From Oidiodendron maius Zn (taxonomy: Eukaryota; Ascomycota; Leotiomycetes; Myxotrichaceae), in assembly GCA_000827325.1 (NCBI GenBank), contig KN832879.1, forward strand, positions 1,178,001 through 1,242,000: a stretch of 64,000 nucleotides of DNA. The letters run 5' to 3'. The stretch's first letter is position 1. Every line of letters starts with the position of its first letter. The notes under the pieces are model-generated. The model made no database searches. It was given only the letters and a program-made list of their open reading frames with translations, and was not told where the DNA came from. The translations under genes were made by a program, and so were the position numbers. This document shows, piece by piece, positions 11,796 through 21,865 of the stretch.

Positions 11796-12497
11796 CTAGG
11801 ATACTGCAAATAAAATTATCCCAATTCCGACAAAGTAGCTCGTTGACACCCGGCTAGCTGCGCTCTTGACCGCGATCGGGCTAACGGTGATATTTCTCGC
11901 CTGATCCTGGGTGACATTTTGGCTAGAGAACAATAGTATTGGGACTAAATCATTGTTACTTCTGAACGTGGAAGGGGCACAAGCCTGAATAGCTGTACCC
12001 TCCGCAAGAGTGTTGCTGTCACAGCTAGATAAGGTACCATTGGTACAGTTGAGGCCGTACTGGACAGTAACGACTCGCCCGGTATTATTCGAGAAGCAGA
12101 AGTTGCCCATCCCGGCATCCACAATACTATTTATTTTGGCTGTGAAGTCCAGGCCGGTGGCGCCTGCGACGACGCTGTAAACGTCCTTTTCGTCGCTGCT
12201 ACTTAGCGAGAGGTTGAGCGTGGGCTGCATAGGAATGTTGATCGCATCGTTGCCTATGACACAAGAGTTGGTAGGTGAACATGAAGAACCAAATGCGCTG
12301 AAACCCGCGTTAATTCCAGTCCCTGGTTGGTCGCAGAAGAGCGCGGCGCTGGCGTAGAAGATTTGACTATTTATCTGGTAGAGCGCGCCAGATGGTGTAT
12401 ATGTATTGCATTTTCGAGCAGCCAGACGGTCTGCCGGTGATGCCGTGACGGCAGGAGCCAAAAGAGAGAAAGCGATAAACGGGAGCTTCATGGACAA
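11796..12497 (-). CDS. Secreted, probably membrane- or GPI-anchored hypothetical protein
   Basis: A single-exon frame of 233 residues. A hydrophobic signal peptide (MKLPFIAFSLLAPAVTASP) starts at the first or third residue. The mature part carries about ten cysteines and several N-x-S/T sites. The extreme C-terminus (TSYFVGIGIILFAVS) is hydrophobic and follows a small-residue region (KSAASRVS), as in GPI-anchored fungal wall proteins. The family is not recognised and no catalytic motif is seen. Probably displayed at the cell surface. Confidence 0.75.
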   Translation of the reverse strand: MSMKLPFIAFSLLAPAVTASPADRLAARKCNTYTPSGALYQINSQIFYASAALFCDQPGTGINAGFSAFGSSCSPTNSCVIGNDAINIPMQPTLNLSLSSSDEKDVYSVVAGATGLDFTAKINSIVDAGMGNFCFSNNTGRVVTVQYGLNCTNGTLSSCDSNTLAEGTAIQACAPSTFRSNNDLVPILLFSSQNVTQDQARNITVSPIAVKSAASRVSTSYFVGIGIILFAVS

Positions 12498-13101
12498 TGA
12501 TGTGTGATGAACGTGCTCAAGTCTGGCTCAATAAGCAGTGGTATGAAAGACAGTAGATATCGCGGGACAAGGATTTTATTTGCTCAGGGACAAACCAAGG
12601 AGTTTCAGAATGGTAGCTTGTACTGTAGGGGTACAAACTCTCCTTACAAAATCAAGTCTACATACACGTATCTTTGAGTACCTCACATAGCCTCTGTACT
12701 GCCCCACCACTGCCTCGAGGAATATATCAGAGTGGTGGCGCCCCGGCGTGCACCGCCTGGCTGGCATAAATGCTTAGTAGTGAAATCGCTTCATCGTCTT
12801 GCTAGTTTTTCATTTCCTTTCAACTGCCTACAGTAAACTTCCAACCCAGCTTAGCCCAAAATGCATCACTCTCGTCAAAAGCCAGCCCACTTTGTGATTT
12901 AATCCTTGCACTCATCTTGCCGCTTTCAGTAAAGCGTGCCGCAGTCATGCTACGATGTAAGATAACCTCTATGGATAGTCCTCGCTGTCACACTTTATTT
13001 TACCTGTCCGACCTGAGAGCGGGGTCTCGTACAATTCTCGCCATTTTACTTGAGCTGGTAGCTCCCATTGCATTCGGGGCCATCTTATCCTCTTTTCCAA
13101 T
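12498..13101. other. Intergenic interval
   Basis: No supported gene. Short frames on both strands lack family signals. It separates the secreted-protein gene (transcribed leftwards) from the PD-(D/E)XK-like gene (transcribed rightwards) and may hold both promoters. Confidence 0.5.
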
Positions 13102-14662
13102 ATGCCGCTGTCGAAAAGGGCGGAGAACAAATATTATACCCGTATCACCAAGTTTTTTACTTCGCTCAAGTCAGCACCATCGTCCAAAGTAACATCACCT
13201 CATCCTAGCGCAAATACTTTCATTCCAGCCTCATCTGGGTCGCCTTCAATCAATCCACTTCGGCGGAGTAACGAACAGCATAGCATTCAAGATTCTCGCA
13301 CTGAAAGACTGCGTTCTCGAAGAAACTTCAGTCTGGCATACAACCGTCGTGCTCGGGCAAGTGCCCGAGTGAAAACTCCTGCCCAAGTGAAGGCCTTTGT
13401 TACGGATATCACGAAAATTAGCAAGGGCCAGTATAAGAGTAGGGGCAATCAGTTCTTGATCAATAGAAACCTCTCCTGGGCTCAGTCTCAATATTTGCTT
13501 AGCCTTATAAAAGACTCCAGGGATGAAGAACTCCAAGAATATTTCGACTATAAGCTTCGGTAAGCTCTTAATTTGGGAATGATATATGCTCTGATGCTAA
13601 CCTATCAGATTTGACTATACATGTGATACAAAGCAGTTCGTGATCTGTATGCCTTCATACCTTCATGATACTGTAGCTAGGCGGATTGGGAAGGCGATAG
13701 ATCTAGAACTAGGTAGTATTCGGAACAAGAGTTCTGTCGAAGATATTATCAATATACTAGATGATCTCGGTCCTACATCAACTTCTAAATTAACGCTCCC
13801 TGCAGTCGATGGGCATGTCGACAAAAAGGAGCCGGATGAAGCTTGGCGGTACCAGCACTGCAAATTCCCTGGGGTAGTAATGGAAGTAGCATGGTCTCAG
13901 AGAAAATTGGAATTAGAGGATTTGGTAAAGCGCTACATTACAGGATCGAAAGGGGAAATACGAACTGTTATTGGGTGGAATCTAAATGATATCTATAAGG
14001 GAAGGGCGAACATGGAACTGAAGACTAGTTTGCCTACTGCATCTGCTACATTTTCAGTGTGGCAAGCGAAACTAGATGATGACACTAGCGAAGCAACGAT
14101 AGATCATATTACAAGCGTTCTGGACACGGTACTCCATTGCTTATATTACAAGTCAAGGTCACGCTTCTAACATGCTATAATAGACGTTCCGAGATGAAAA
14201 CGGTGAGGCCAATGTTTGGGGGGATTTGACTCTTCTTAAAGGATTTCTTTTGTAAAAACATTACGGACAAAATTGCAGATTTTTGGGAATCAGGAGCTTG
14301 TGATTTCATCGAAACAGCTTTGTAAGATTTACGAGAATGCGCTGGCTTTCTATTTCGAAGACCTGGAGCTCCAAAAGACCAATGATCTGAATATTGCACA
14401 AGCAGCAAAAGATAAGTCGCCGATCGGCTTGAAGAAGTATTTTGGGCCACGACGATCACCAAGCCACCAACGTGAAGAGAGATCTGTCGACAGTGGGCCA
14501 CAGGAATCTGGGTTACTTCACGGCACGACAAATGTAGCAAGCTCGTCTGGACCAAACATACAAACAGTAAGATTACCTGCTGAAGGCCCTCCTTGGAGAT
14601 CTCCTAGATCGCGGCCTAGGAGAGGTGGTACAGGTGCGTCTGGCGCCAACACGGAAGTCTAG
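13102..14662 (+). CDS. PD-(D/E)XK nuclease-like fungal protein, 3' end uncertain
   Basis: Exon 1 is 13102-13559 (MPLSKRAENKYYTR...), intron 13560-13608 (49 bp, GTAAGC...CAG), exon 2 13609-14128, intron 14129-14183 (55 bp), then exon 3 from 14184 (TFRDENGEANVWGDLTLL). The central part EPDEAWRYQH...GVVMEVAWSQ, followed by DLVKRYITGSKGEIRTVIGW, has the layout of a fungal PD-(D/E)XK-like family: acidic residue, then E-x-(A/S) in a strand, then a lysine/arginine helix. FRDENG is a further family mark. The C-terminal part (IFGNQELVISSKQLCKIYENA, in a different frame, to 14662) seems to belong to the same protein. No intron of workable length links it to exon 3, so there is a frame change near 14230-14270 or a mis-read base. 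A nuclease role is a fold-level inference only. Confidence 0.6.
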
Positions 14663-16083
14663 CGTGGCTCTATCGCCCTACGTGTATTAAAGTAGTATCG
14701 TGGAGTTTTAAAAATTGACAGTATCACTCTGTTTTACGCTAGAATCGTGATTAGGTTGTGTTGCAGTAGGCAGGCGAGGGTACAGTACAAGAAACGAAGC
14801 GAAGTGGCCGCCACTTCCCGCTGGACTTGATCGGATAGTTACGAGGAAATAGTAATACTACCTAGATTTATACCACCCTCGTACTTATAATATAAGATAA
14901 GATTTTGTACAAAAAGGGTTATAGTGGCAGCGATGAAATTAATGGGCACTAACGAGCAATGAACTTTAGAGCGCGCGATTTCATGACTACATGTATGTAG
15001 AGGTAGATCAGAACATGACCCCTGCAGCTTGCTTTACTGGAAAACGGCACAGATTCGTGCAAGAATTAGCTAAAGAGTGGGGCCGACTTTTTATTACAGA
15101 GTGTTTAGGGCGAAGCCAGCTTCGAAGTTTACTGTAATATTTACGAACTTCTTGGTAACTTATTCTACCCGTACCAAAAGAATATTCTTCCCCGCGCCAT
15201 GACCCTCGGGAGGAATCACATCCCCGACACAGCGCCTTCCAGCATCATCGCTGTCGCACTGACCTCGAAGCCCCCAACAACAAACATTGAACATATGCTT
15301 CGATGCGGTTATTATTTCGATCCCTGAATCAATTAGCTCTCAACTATGATCTAACGTCTTAGATAACGGTTAACATGATGAAGATTTACCGCCTGCCCTA
15401 CCCAACCTCGCGACTGTACGGAAACACCCAAGACAGGGATGGAACGAGAACAGGCCCATCAGGTGCGAGAGCGAACCTCGTCGTGCTGTTTACAGTACAT
15501 TAAACGATGGGGGTCGTGCACTACAGTAGTATTTAATTAGTTTTAATATACTAAGCATGAGGGGTACATGCAATCACGCAGAAAAAGGTACGGTGGCGGA
15601 GGTACACCTGATGCGTTATCCTGAAGCGGGAAGGTGGCCGCGATTTAGTTGGTCCCAACCCCAACTGTTGGCCCGTAAGGCGGTGCAGGGCAGAGCCGGA
15701 CTGCGCGCAAGAGGCTCAGCGGGAACTAACCGACCACATCGTTTCGAAATATAGCGGGCTATGTGATACAGTTGGCTATTGATGAAGCTCCCCCTCACTG
15801 TGGCTATATAAGGCATTCCAACCAACAAACCTACGTATAAATGTTGATATCTTTGCTTGCAAGATGGGAGCAGAGGTTTATTTCCAACCCGGCTCTCGAC
15901 CGGGCTCTAAGCCAGCCAACATACCAGCACGCTCCGCCGCCTCGACCTCCGCCACTTATTCCAACACCTTGCTTGACAATGCGATCAACAAAGATATATA
16001 ATTCCACGGTTGTTCATCTTATTTTCCTCTTCAGCAAAATCTATTCTACACTCTTCTCGCCCAACATCATCTAGTAATCCACA
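14663..16083. other. Gene-free interval
   Basis: No frame with family signals on either strand. A TATATAA-like word lies near 15,804 but too far from the next start codon to be assigned with confidence. Nothing else is seen. Confidence 0.5.
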
Positions 16084-16548
16084 ATGTCTCTTCCTGCTAC
16101 ATCTTGTGCCCCCAATGCGTATCAGCAACCGACTCCACTGCCTGTCGCATTTTGCGCCGCGGATATGTTCGGCAATCATACATCCGTCCTGAAAACGTGT
16201 TGTGACGATAATGGTGGCACAATATCCTCCTCCGCAGACGGCTGCAACCTCTTCTGCTCCTTAGGCCTGGAGGCATACAATAGCCTATATTCATGCACCC
16301 AGGAGAACAACGGTGCTAGCTTGTGTGAATACAATGATAGCCCGAACGAATTTATATCTATAACTTTATCTACGAGCACTGCGACAAGTTCTGCGATAAG
16401 TTCTGCGACACATTCTGCGACAAATTCTGCGACAAATTCTGCCACAAATTCTGTGCCATCTCTAAGCCAGTCGGACTCGATAAGATTGTTTGCTCCGAAG
16501 AATCTTTTATTGGGGATCGTTTTCTTGCTTACTGTATCTATACTCTAA
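16084..16548 (+). CDS. Small cysteine-rich surface protein with C-terminal anchor
   Basis: A single-exon frame of 154 residues. Eight cysteines lie in the first 81 residues (8, 24, 39, 40, 54, 58, 71, 81), including an adjacent CC pair, the pattern of small disulphide-rich fungal extracellular domains. A Ser/Ala/Thr/Asn linker follows, encoded by six 12-base repeats, and the protein ends in a hydrophobic segment (LLLGIVFLLTVSIL) fit for a GPI or membrane anchor. No signal peptide is visible at the chosen start, so either an upstream exon was missed or export is unusual. Family not recognised. Confidence 0.65.
   Translation: MSLPATSCAPNAYQQPTPLPVAFCAADMFGNHTSVLKTCCDDNGGTISSSADGCNLFCSLGLEAYNSLYSCTQENNGASLCEYNDSPNEFISITLSTSTATSSAISSATHSATNSATNSATNSVPSLSQSDSIRLFAPKNLLLGIVFLLTVSIL
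16381..16452 (+). repeat. Six tandem 12-bp coding repeats
   Basis: Units close to GCGACAAATTCT, each adding four residues of the S-A-T-N type to the linker of the Cys-rich protein. The last three units are nearly identical, so copy number may vary between strains. Confidence 0.85.
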
Positions 16549-18013
16549 GTCGTTACTTTGGGAATTAAGGTGTATAGTGGTGGTGCTGGTTAGCCTGGGG
16601 TGTAGGATGTGGGGAGGGAGGGGGCCGGGCGTTAGTCATTATCGGTATTTGCGTTCTCCTTGCTCTTAGACCATTTAGTGTACGAGATCAATACAATTTT
16701 CTGCGCATTTCTTACTGGACTTGAGTCTAAGTGGTAATTCGTGATATCGCCTCCTAAGATGTAGTACAATGCACCCTCCAACACCATGTCAAAGGATCAA
16801 AGACCTAGAACTCGAGAAGAAATCTTTCCAGGTGAACCCATGCTCTTAAAGTCCAGATTGATGTCCTGGCCTATCAGATCGCGAAACTAACCGACATATT
16901 CTTCGAGGGAGTACGCAGTTATAGCATAGAGGCAATGCGTGAGGGACAGAGATATAATGCATACATAGGACTAATAAGTGCTGGCCAATTCGGCACCTAG
17001 TACTGTATTGCACGACCGGATATTTTAAGCCGATCATATTTGCTGTGTACGTATGTGTCGAGACTCAGAGCTTCTTGGCTTCCATCCACAATTATCGGTT
17101 GAACCCAGGACGGGGAGCGGGTTTTCATTTAGGGGGTATTCAAGTGAATTGCGCGCTCAAAACTTAAGATCTATTTAGGCAATAGTAAGGGACACATATA
17201 AAATCTCCTTAAGGGTTGTGCATACAATATAATAAGAGTTTTAGGTACCTTAGGGTTGAGGTTACACTAGAATCCTACGGTCGGAGGACGATTTTAAGCC
17301 GAAAGATGGTCCGTGGTGAAATTTCGTAAGCTTTAGTACAGAGTAGAGAGAGTGGATTTAGAACAAAAATAGCTAATCTCTAAAGCTGCATAATTAGTTA
17401 TCGTCAGTGCAGCCATTCGGTTAAACGCCCTCAACTACGGATGGAAGGTGCACTTTGGATACCTAGAGAGGCCTTGGACCGTAAATATTTTCCCTGCAAG
17501 GATTGCAAGACACCAAGTAGATATCCTTTGAGTAGCACGTCTGACAGCCTTATGACGGGAAAGAGATGCCGATGGAACTGTGGCATATGTGGCAGGTGTA
17601 CGGGAAGGATGAGCTAGTCTGCGTATTGCGATTGGTGTTAGAGACTAGGGTACTCTACAAAGATGTGGAATGATACGTACGAGTATCAGCCTTTGCAGCT
17701 TTTGCTAGCAGGTGAGAGCAAGGCAAAGATTTGTAGGCTTTGGTTGCGTGTGCTAGGCTACACAGCTGGCTGCGAGGAGACGTGTTGCTGTACAGAATCG
17801 AAGCGCAGTTCTACCTCGCGTGAGTTTCTACAGATGGCACCAATTACTCTTTAATATGGTTAAGGGTTTTCTCGTTTCTCTCTTATACGTGTTACTCTTG
17901 ATAGCCATGTAGTTAGTTTTATCATAGTGGCTTAGTGTGATCGCCCCTCTCGTCCACGGGGCTAGGCAGGCGGGGAAGTGGCTAAGTAAATATTGCTATA
18001 AAGACCATAAAGA
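16549..18013. other. Gene-poor interval
   Basis: Mostly without gene signals. The only item of note is a 58-codon cysteine-containing frame at 17441-17617, listed separately. Confidence 0.45.
17441..17617 (+). CDS. Possible 58-residue cysteine-rich peptide or gene remnant
   Basis: The frame starts with ATG at 17441. It contains CKDC at residues 19-22 and then six further-spaced cysteines' worth of pattern around RCRWNCGICGRC (residues 42-53), a layout that could bind zinc. It is too short to place in a family and may be chance or a relic exon; surrounding DNA shows no other coding signal. Confidence 0.2.
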   Translation: MEGALWIPREALDRKYFPCKDCKTPSRYPLSSTSDSLMTGKRCRWNCGICGRCTGRMS

Positions 18014-20979
18014 CTAGGCAACATGTGATTTAAGTAACTGTACGACGGCCTCGTGCCCTTCCCCAGTGGCCAATAATAGTGGTGTCCTGCCAAAGAAATT
18101 CTTTGACTCGTGATTGGCACCTTTATCGAGTAGTAGCTGTACTACTGCTTCACTTCCACGCTCGGCAGCCCACGATAATGGCGTCTGGCCTGCAATATCT
18201 TTTGACTCTAGGTTGGCACCTTTATCAAGTAGCAGCTGTACTACAGCCTCACTCCCTGCTGTAGCAGCCCGCATTAGTGGCGTCTGGCCAGAACGATCCC
18301 TTGACTCATAGTTGGCACCTCTATCGAGTAGTACCTGTACTACAGCCTCCCTCCCTTCCCCGGCAGCCCACGATAGCGGCGTCTGGCCATTTCTATCTTT
18401 TGACTCGAGGTTAGCGCCTTTATCAAGTAACAGATCCAAAATAATATCGTGCCCAGCCTTGATAGCCCACCAGAGTGATGTCAGGCCTCCACTATCTTTT
18501 GATTCAGTGTTAGCGCCACCATCGAGTAGTAGCTTCACTACGACCTCATGCCCACCCTCCACAGCCCATAATAGTGGTGTCTGGCCTTTACTATCTTTTG
18601 ATTCAGTGTTAGCACCTCTAACGAGTAGCAACTGCACAATAGTATCGTTACCACCCTTGGCAGCCCGTAATAGTGGTGTCTGGCCTTTACTATCCTTTGA
18701 CTCTTGATCGGCACCCTTGTTAAGTAGTAGCTGTGCAACGGCCTCGTTCCCTCCCTCGGCAGCCGATGATAGTGGCGTCTGACCATTTCTATCTTTTGAT
18801 TCTAGGCTAGCACCGTTATCAAGTAGCAACTGCACAACGATCACATACCCACCCTTGGCAGCCCTTAATAGTGGCGTCTGGCCTGCAATATCCTTTGACT
18901 CTAGGTTGGCGCCTTCATCAAGTAGCAGCTGTATAACAGCCTCGCTCTCTGCCTCAGCAGTCCATGATAGCGGCGTCTGACCTAAGTCGTCCTTTGAGTC
19001 AGGGTCAGCGCCTTTAACAAGTAGTAGCCGCATAACAGCCAGATGCCCACCCTTGGCAGCCCATAATAGAGGTGTCTCGCCTCTTTTATCTTTTGACTCC
19101 AGGTTAGCACCTTTGTCGACTAGTAGCGGTACTACAGCCTCGCTCCCTGCCTCCGCAGCCCACGATAGCGGTGTTCTACCGGACATATCCTTGGCATCAG
19201 GCCAAATGTCTGTCCGGGTTAATAACAACTTGACTACCGTCTCATGTCCTCTCTCGGCAGCGTGCGACAATGGAGTCCTTCCTCTGATATCTTCCAGTTT
19301 GTCCTTGGTGTGATTTCGGGCAAGAAACAACATTATTAGGGTCTCCCGTCCTTCCCTCGCAGCATGTGACAGTAGCGTCTGTCCATTTCTATCTCTGTGT
19401 TCGGCTTCGACATCACTTCTTGTTAGTAATAGCCAGACCACTTCTTTGTGTCCCTCAATGATTGCATGTAATAGTGGTGTCCGACCTTCGTTATCGTTGG
19501 AGTTGGCATCGACATTATCGCTCTGAAGTAATAGCCATACCACTTTCACATGTCCATGCCCAGCAGCGTACGACAATGGCGTCCGTCCAGATGTATCGCT
19601 GGAGTCAGCCTCAATATCACTTCGAGCTAGTAGAAGTTGGACTTCTTCATAATCTCCTCGCTCTGCCGCACATGACAATCTCGTCCGTTGGTTCTTAGCC
19701 TCGAACCTGATGTCAATGTCGCCGCCTGACCGTACGTTTGCCGCTTCATCGAGCTCATCTTGCACCGTGAATAAAGATAATGCCTGTTCAGCGGCATCTA
19801 ACTGTGCTGTTTGCACTCCATCGGGGAGCCTTGCATTCGAATGTAGGCTAGTCTTTTCCTTTGATGCTCGAAAATTTGCTAGACGCCGTTGCCGGATACA
19901 TATTTCCCTCGGAGGATATAGTGATTGTTTAAAATTGCTTAGATTGATCTGCTCGAGCTCTTGGCATCTGACTCTCTCAAAGAACTCCATTGTTAGAGAT
20001 AAATCTCGTAAATATATTGCGATCAACTGATCCTCTTTCCCAATCTCCGTGCAATTTAGGATGGCAAGCCCTAAACCATAACGGCCTATACCTATGAAAC
20101 GAAGTGATAACTGGATCCCTCTGTTACTTATAGTTAAAGAGCCGTTAGCAGTGATGAATGGATTAAATGGGACTATATTGGTGCATTCTTTGAATGCACT
20201 TGGGGAAGTTGCCAGAAGTCCGCCGTGATTTTCTTCTTCAGATTTCCAAGCAAAGATGCTCTGGTCATCTGAAACCTTCATAATCTCCTCCTGGAGTCTA
20301 ATAAAGGCCCTCTTCCCTTCTCCATAGATCAACGGCATATTGATACCAAATATGCCCATTAAGCTATAGGCACGATCTTCTGTCTTTGTCGTTACTCTCC
20401 CTGCCGCCCATGACATTCTTTGGGCCACGCTAACGCTATCAAGGTCATTGTTTCCGAGGAGGATATCAACTGGTATGCCGGTAATACGAGACAGAGTGTC
20501 TCGCAGAGTTGACTTTGTTCCTATCTCCTTCCATTCCTTATCAAGAAAAATCACCTCCAATGGCGCGATAAGCTCTTGAAGCGTCCATCCTCTGCTGAAC
20601 CATTTGCTCTGTGACAATTCAGGTTCAATTAAATGAGACAACCGAGGACAAGAATAATGCGCAACATCAGCCAAGCATAGCAAACATCGGCATCTTGATA
20701 CCAACTATACATAGAGTTGATCGCTTCAGAAAGTTCTGCGCTACTTTGATTGTCGATACAGCATGTGTCCATCCAAACATAGTCGTATTGGTGACCCTTA
20801 GCCATGGAGCAACATCTTTTCAGTTTTTCATATCCTTTCTTTTTACTTGCGCCGACTCCTTTCATGTCCTGAAGGGTAATTTCCGCTTCATCCCATGTAT
20901 GTGACAGAATAGCATACCGTGGGATGTTATCGTTTCTGAACTCCTGGATCTCAAGGCTGGTCGTATTTATTAGACGCAT
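18014..20979 (-). pseudogene. HET-ankyrin incompatibility-type gene with a frame change
   Basis: The N-terminus at 20979 begins MRLINTTSLEIQEF. The HET core follows: PRYAILSHTWDEAEITLQD, then YDYVWMDTCCIDNQSSAELSEAINSMY, then YQDADVCYA. The protein continues in another frame with SKWFSRGWTLQELIAP, EDRAYSLMGIFGINMPLIYGEG and a linker, then 17 ankyrin repeats to the stop at 18014. The switch lies near 20,670-20,690, and no intron signals explain it, so a small deletion or a sequencing error is likely. Otherwise about 990 residues are open. The layout is the HET plus repeat receptor type used for non-self recognition. The repeat domain would be the sensing part. Confidence 0.8.
18017..19693 (-). 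repeat. Array of 17 ankyrin repeats encoded by about 99-bp units
   Basis: Five 34-residue units come first, then 33-residue units of the form QTPLxxAAxxGxxAVVQLLL with DKGANLESKD connecting segments. Several units are almost the same, e.g. units ending GANLESKDIAG occur twice. The last unit is cut short at LLKSHVA. High likeness between units points to recent duplication or gene conversion. Confidence 0.9.
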
Positions 20980-21253
20980 GATTCCCTAGGTTTTCGTTGC
21001 AGTGGTTGGAACGACAGAAAGCGAGAGAAGTTTGCCTAACTCACTCACTCGGATGAAACATATGCGCTGTCGAGATCAACGCAGTTTAAAATCAGAAAAT
21101 TCTAGGTTGATTAGTTAGTTAGCATATGATCAGTAATCCAGCCTCACAATTTACCGGCGTAATCCCGTCAGAACAAAACGCTGTCCCTCTTCCATCTTCT
21201 TCCAACCATCTCGAGAAGCCAACGTCACATCTGCGCAGACATGGCCTGGCACT
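20980..21253. other. Short intergenic gap between receptor genes
   Basis: Upstream region of the HET-ankyrin gene, probably its promoter. No element was identified. Confidence 0.4.
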
Positions 21254-21642
21254 ATGGCGAATAAATCTAGATCAGATATCAACAAAGCTAACTTTATTGG
21301 CAATAGGTTAGATGCATTTCTCGATTCTTTCACTACAATTTGTAAGAAGCCTGCATCGAGTGTTCCGCGGATGGGTTGGATCAGATCGACGAAAGTAATT
21401 CAGATCTCCCTAACGTCGCGTTTGACCTTCTATTAGCACTGAAAAATTGTCCGGCTGCTTGTATACTCCGTCCTAACAGTAATAGCAACATCCTATTGAC
21501 CGATTTATCGAGGCTCAGCTCCACCGTCCCCTCCGATGACTTCGACTTTGACCACGTCAAGCCTCTTTTAAGTACCGTTCCCAACAACGAGTCCGCTTAT
21601 CTTGTAATCTATCTTAACTCATTTTGTCTTACGCGATTCTGA
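21254..21642 (+). pseudogene. N-terminal fragment of a fungal protein often linked to FunK1-type kinases
   Basis: The forward strand reads MANKSRSDINKANFIGNRLDAFLDSF in one frame, then DLLLALKNCPAAC ... LSSTVPSDDFDFDHVKPLL in another, ending at 21642. The segment DDFDFDHVKPLLSTVPNNES resembles the N-terminal region of a widespread fungal family commonly found before FunK1-like kinase domains. No kinase part follows. It appears to be a truncated, frame-shifted relic. The family link is from memory of the motif and is weak. Confidence 0.35.
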
Positions 21643-21865
21643 GAAAGTTCTAAAGTATTGAGCGCTTGCAAGAATAGTTAGTAATCATCTACGAAATTCT
21701 AGAGGGGACTTATTTATGATGACCATCACCACTTAAACACAACAATTAACTAGATAACTAAATATTCTCTGACATGATTTCACAACTGAAAATCCAAACC
21801 GATTCGATTTCAAAGAAATCAAATGTCCTAGTGTTATTTGGAGATATATAAAGAAACTGCAGTAG

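Noticed and set aside
18079-19698. Several plus-strand frames across the HET-ankyrin gene
   Set aside because: They are antisense shadows of the ankyrin repeats and share its 99-base periodicity.
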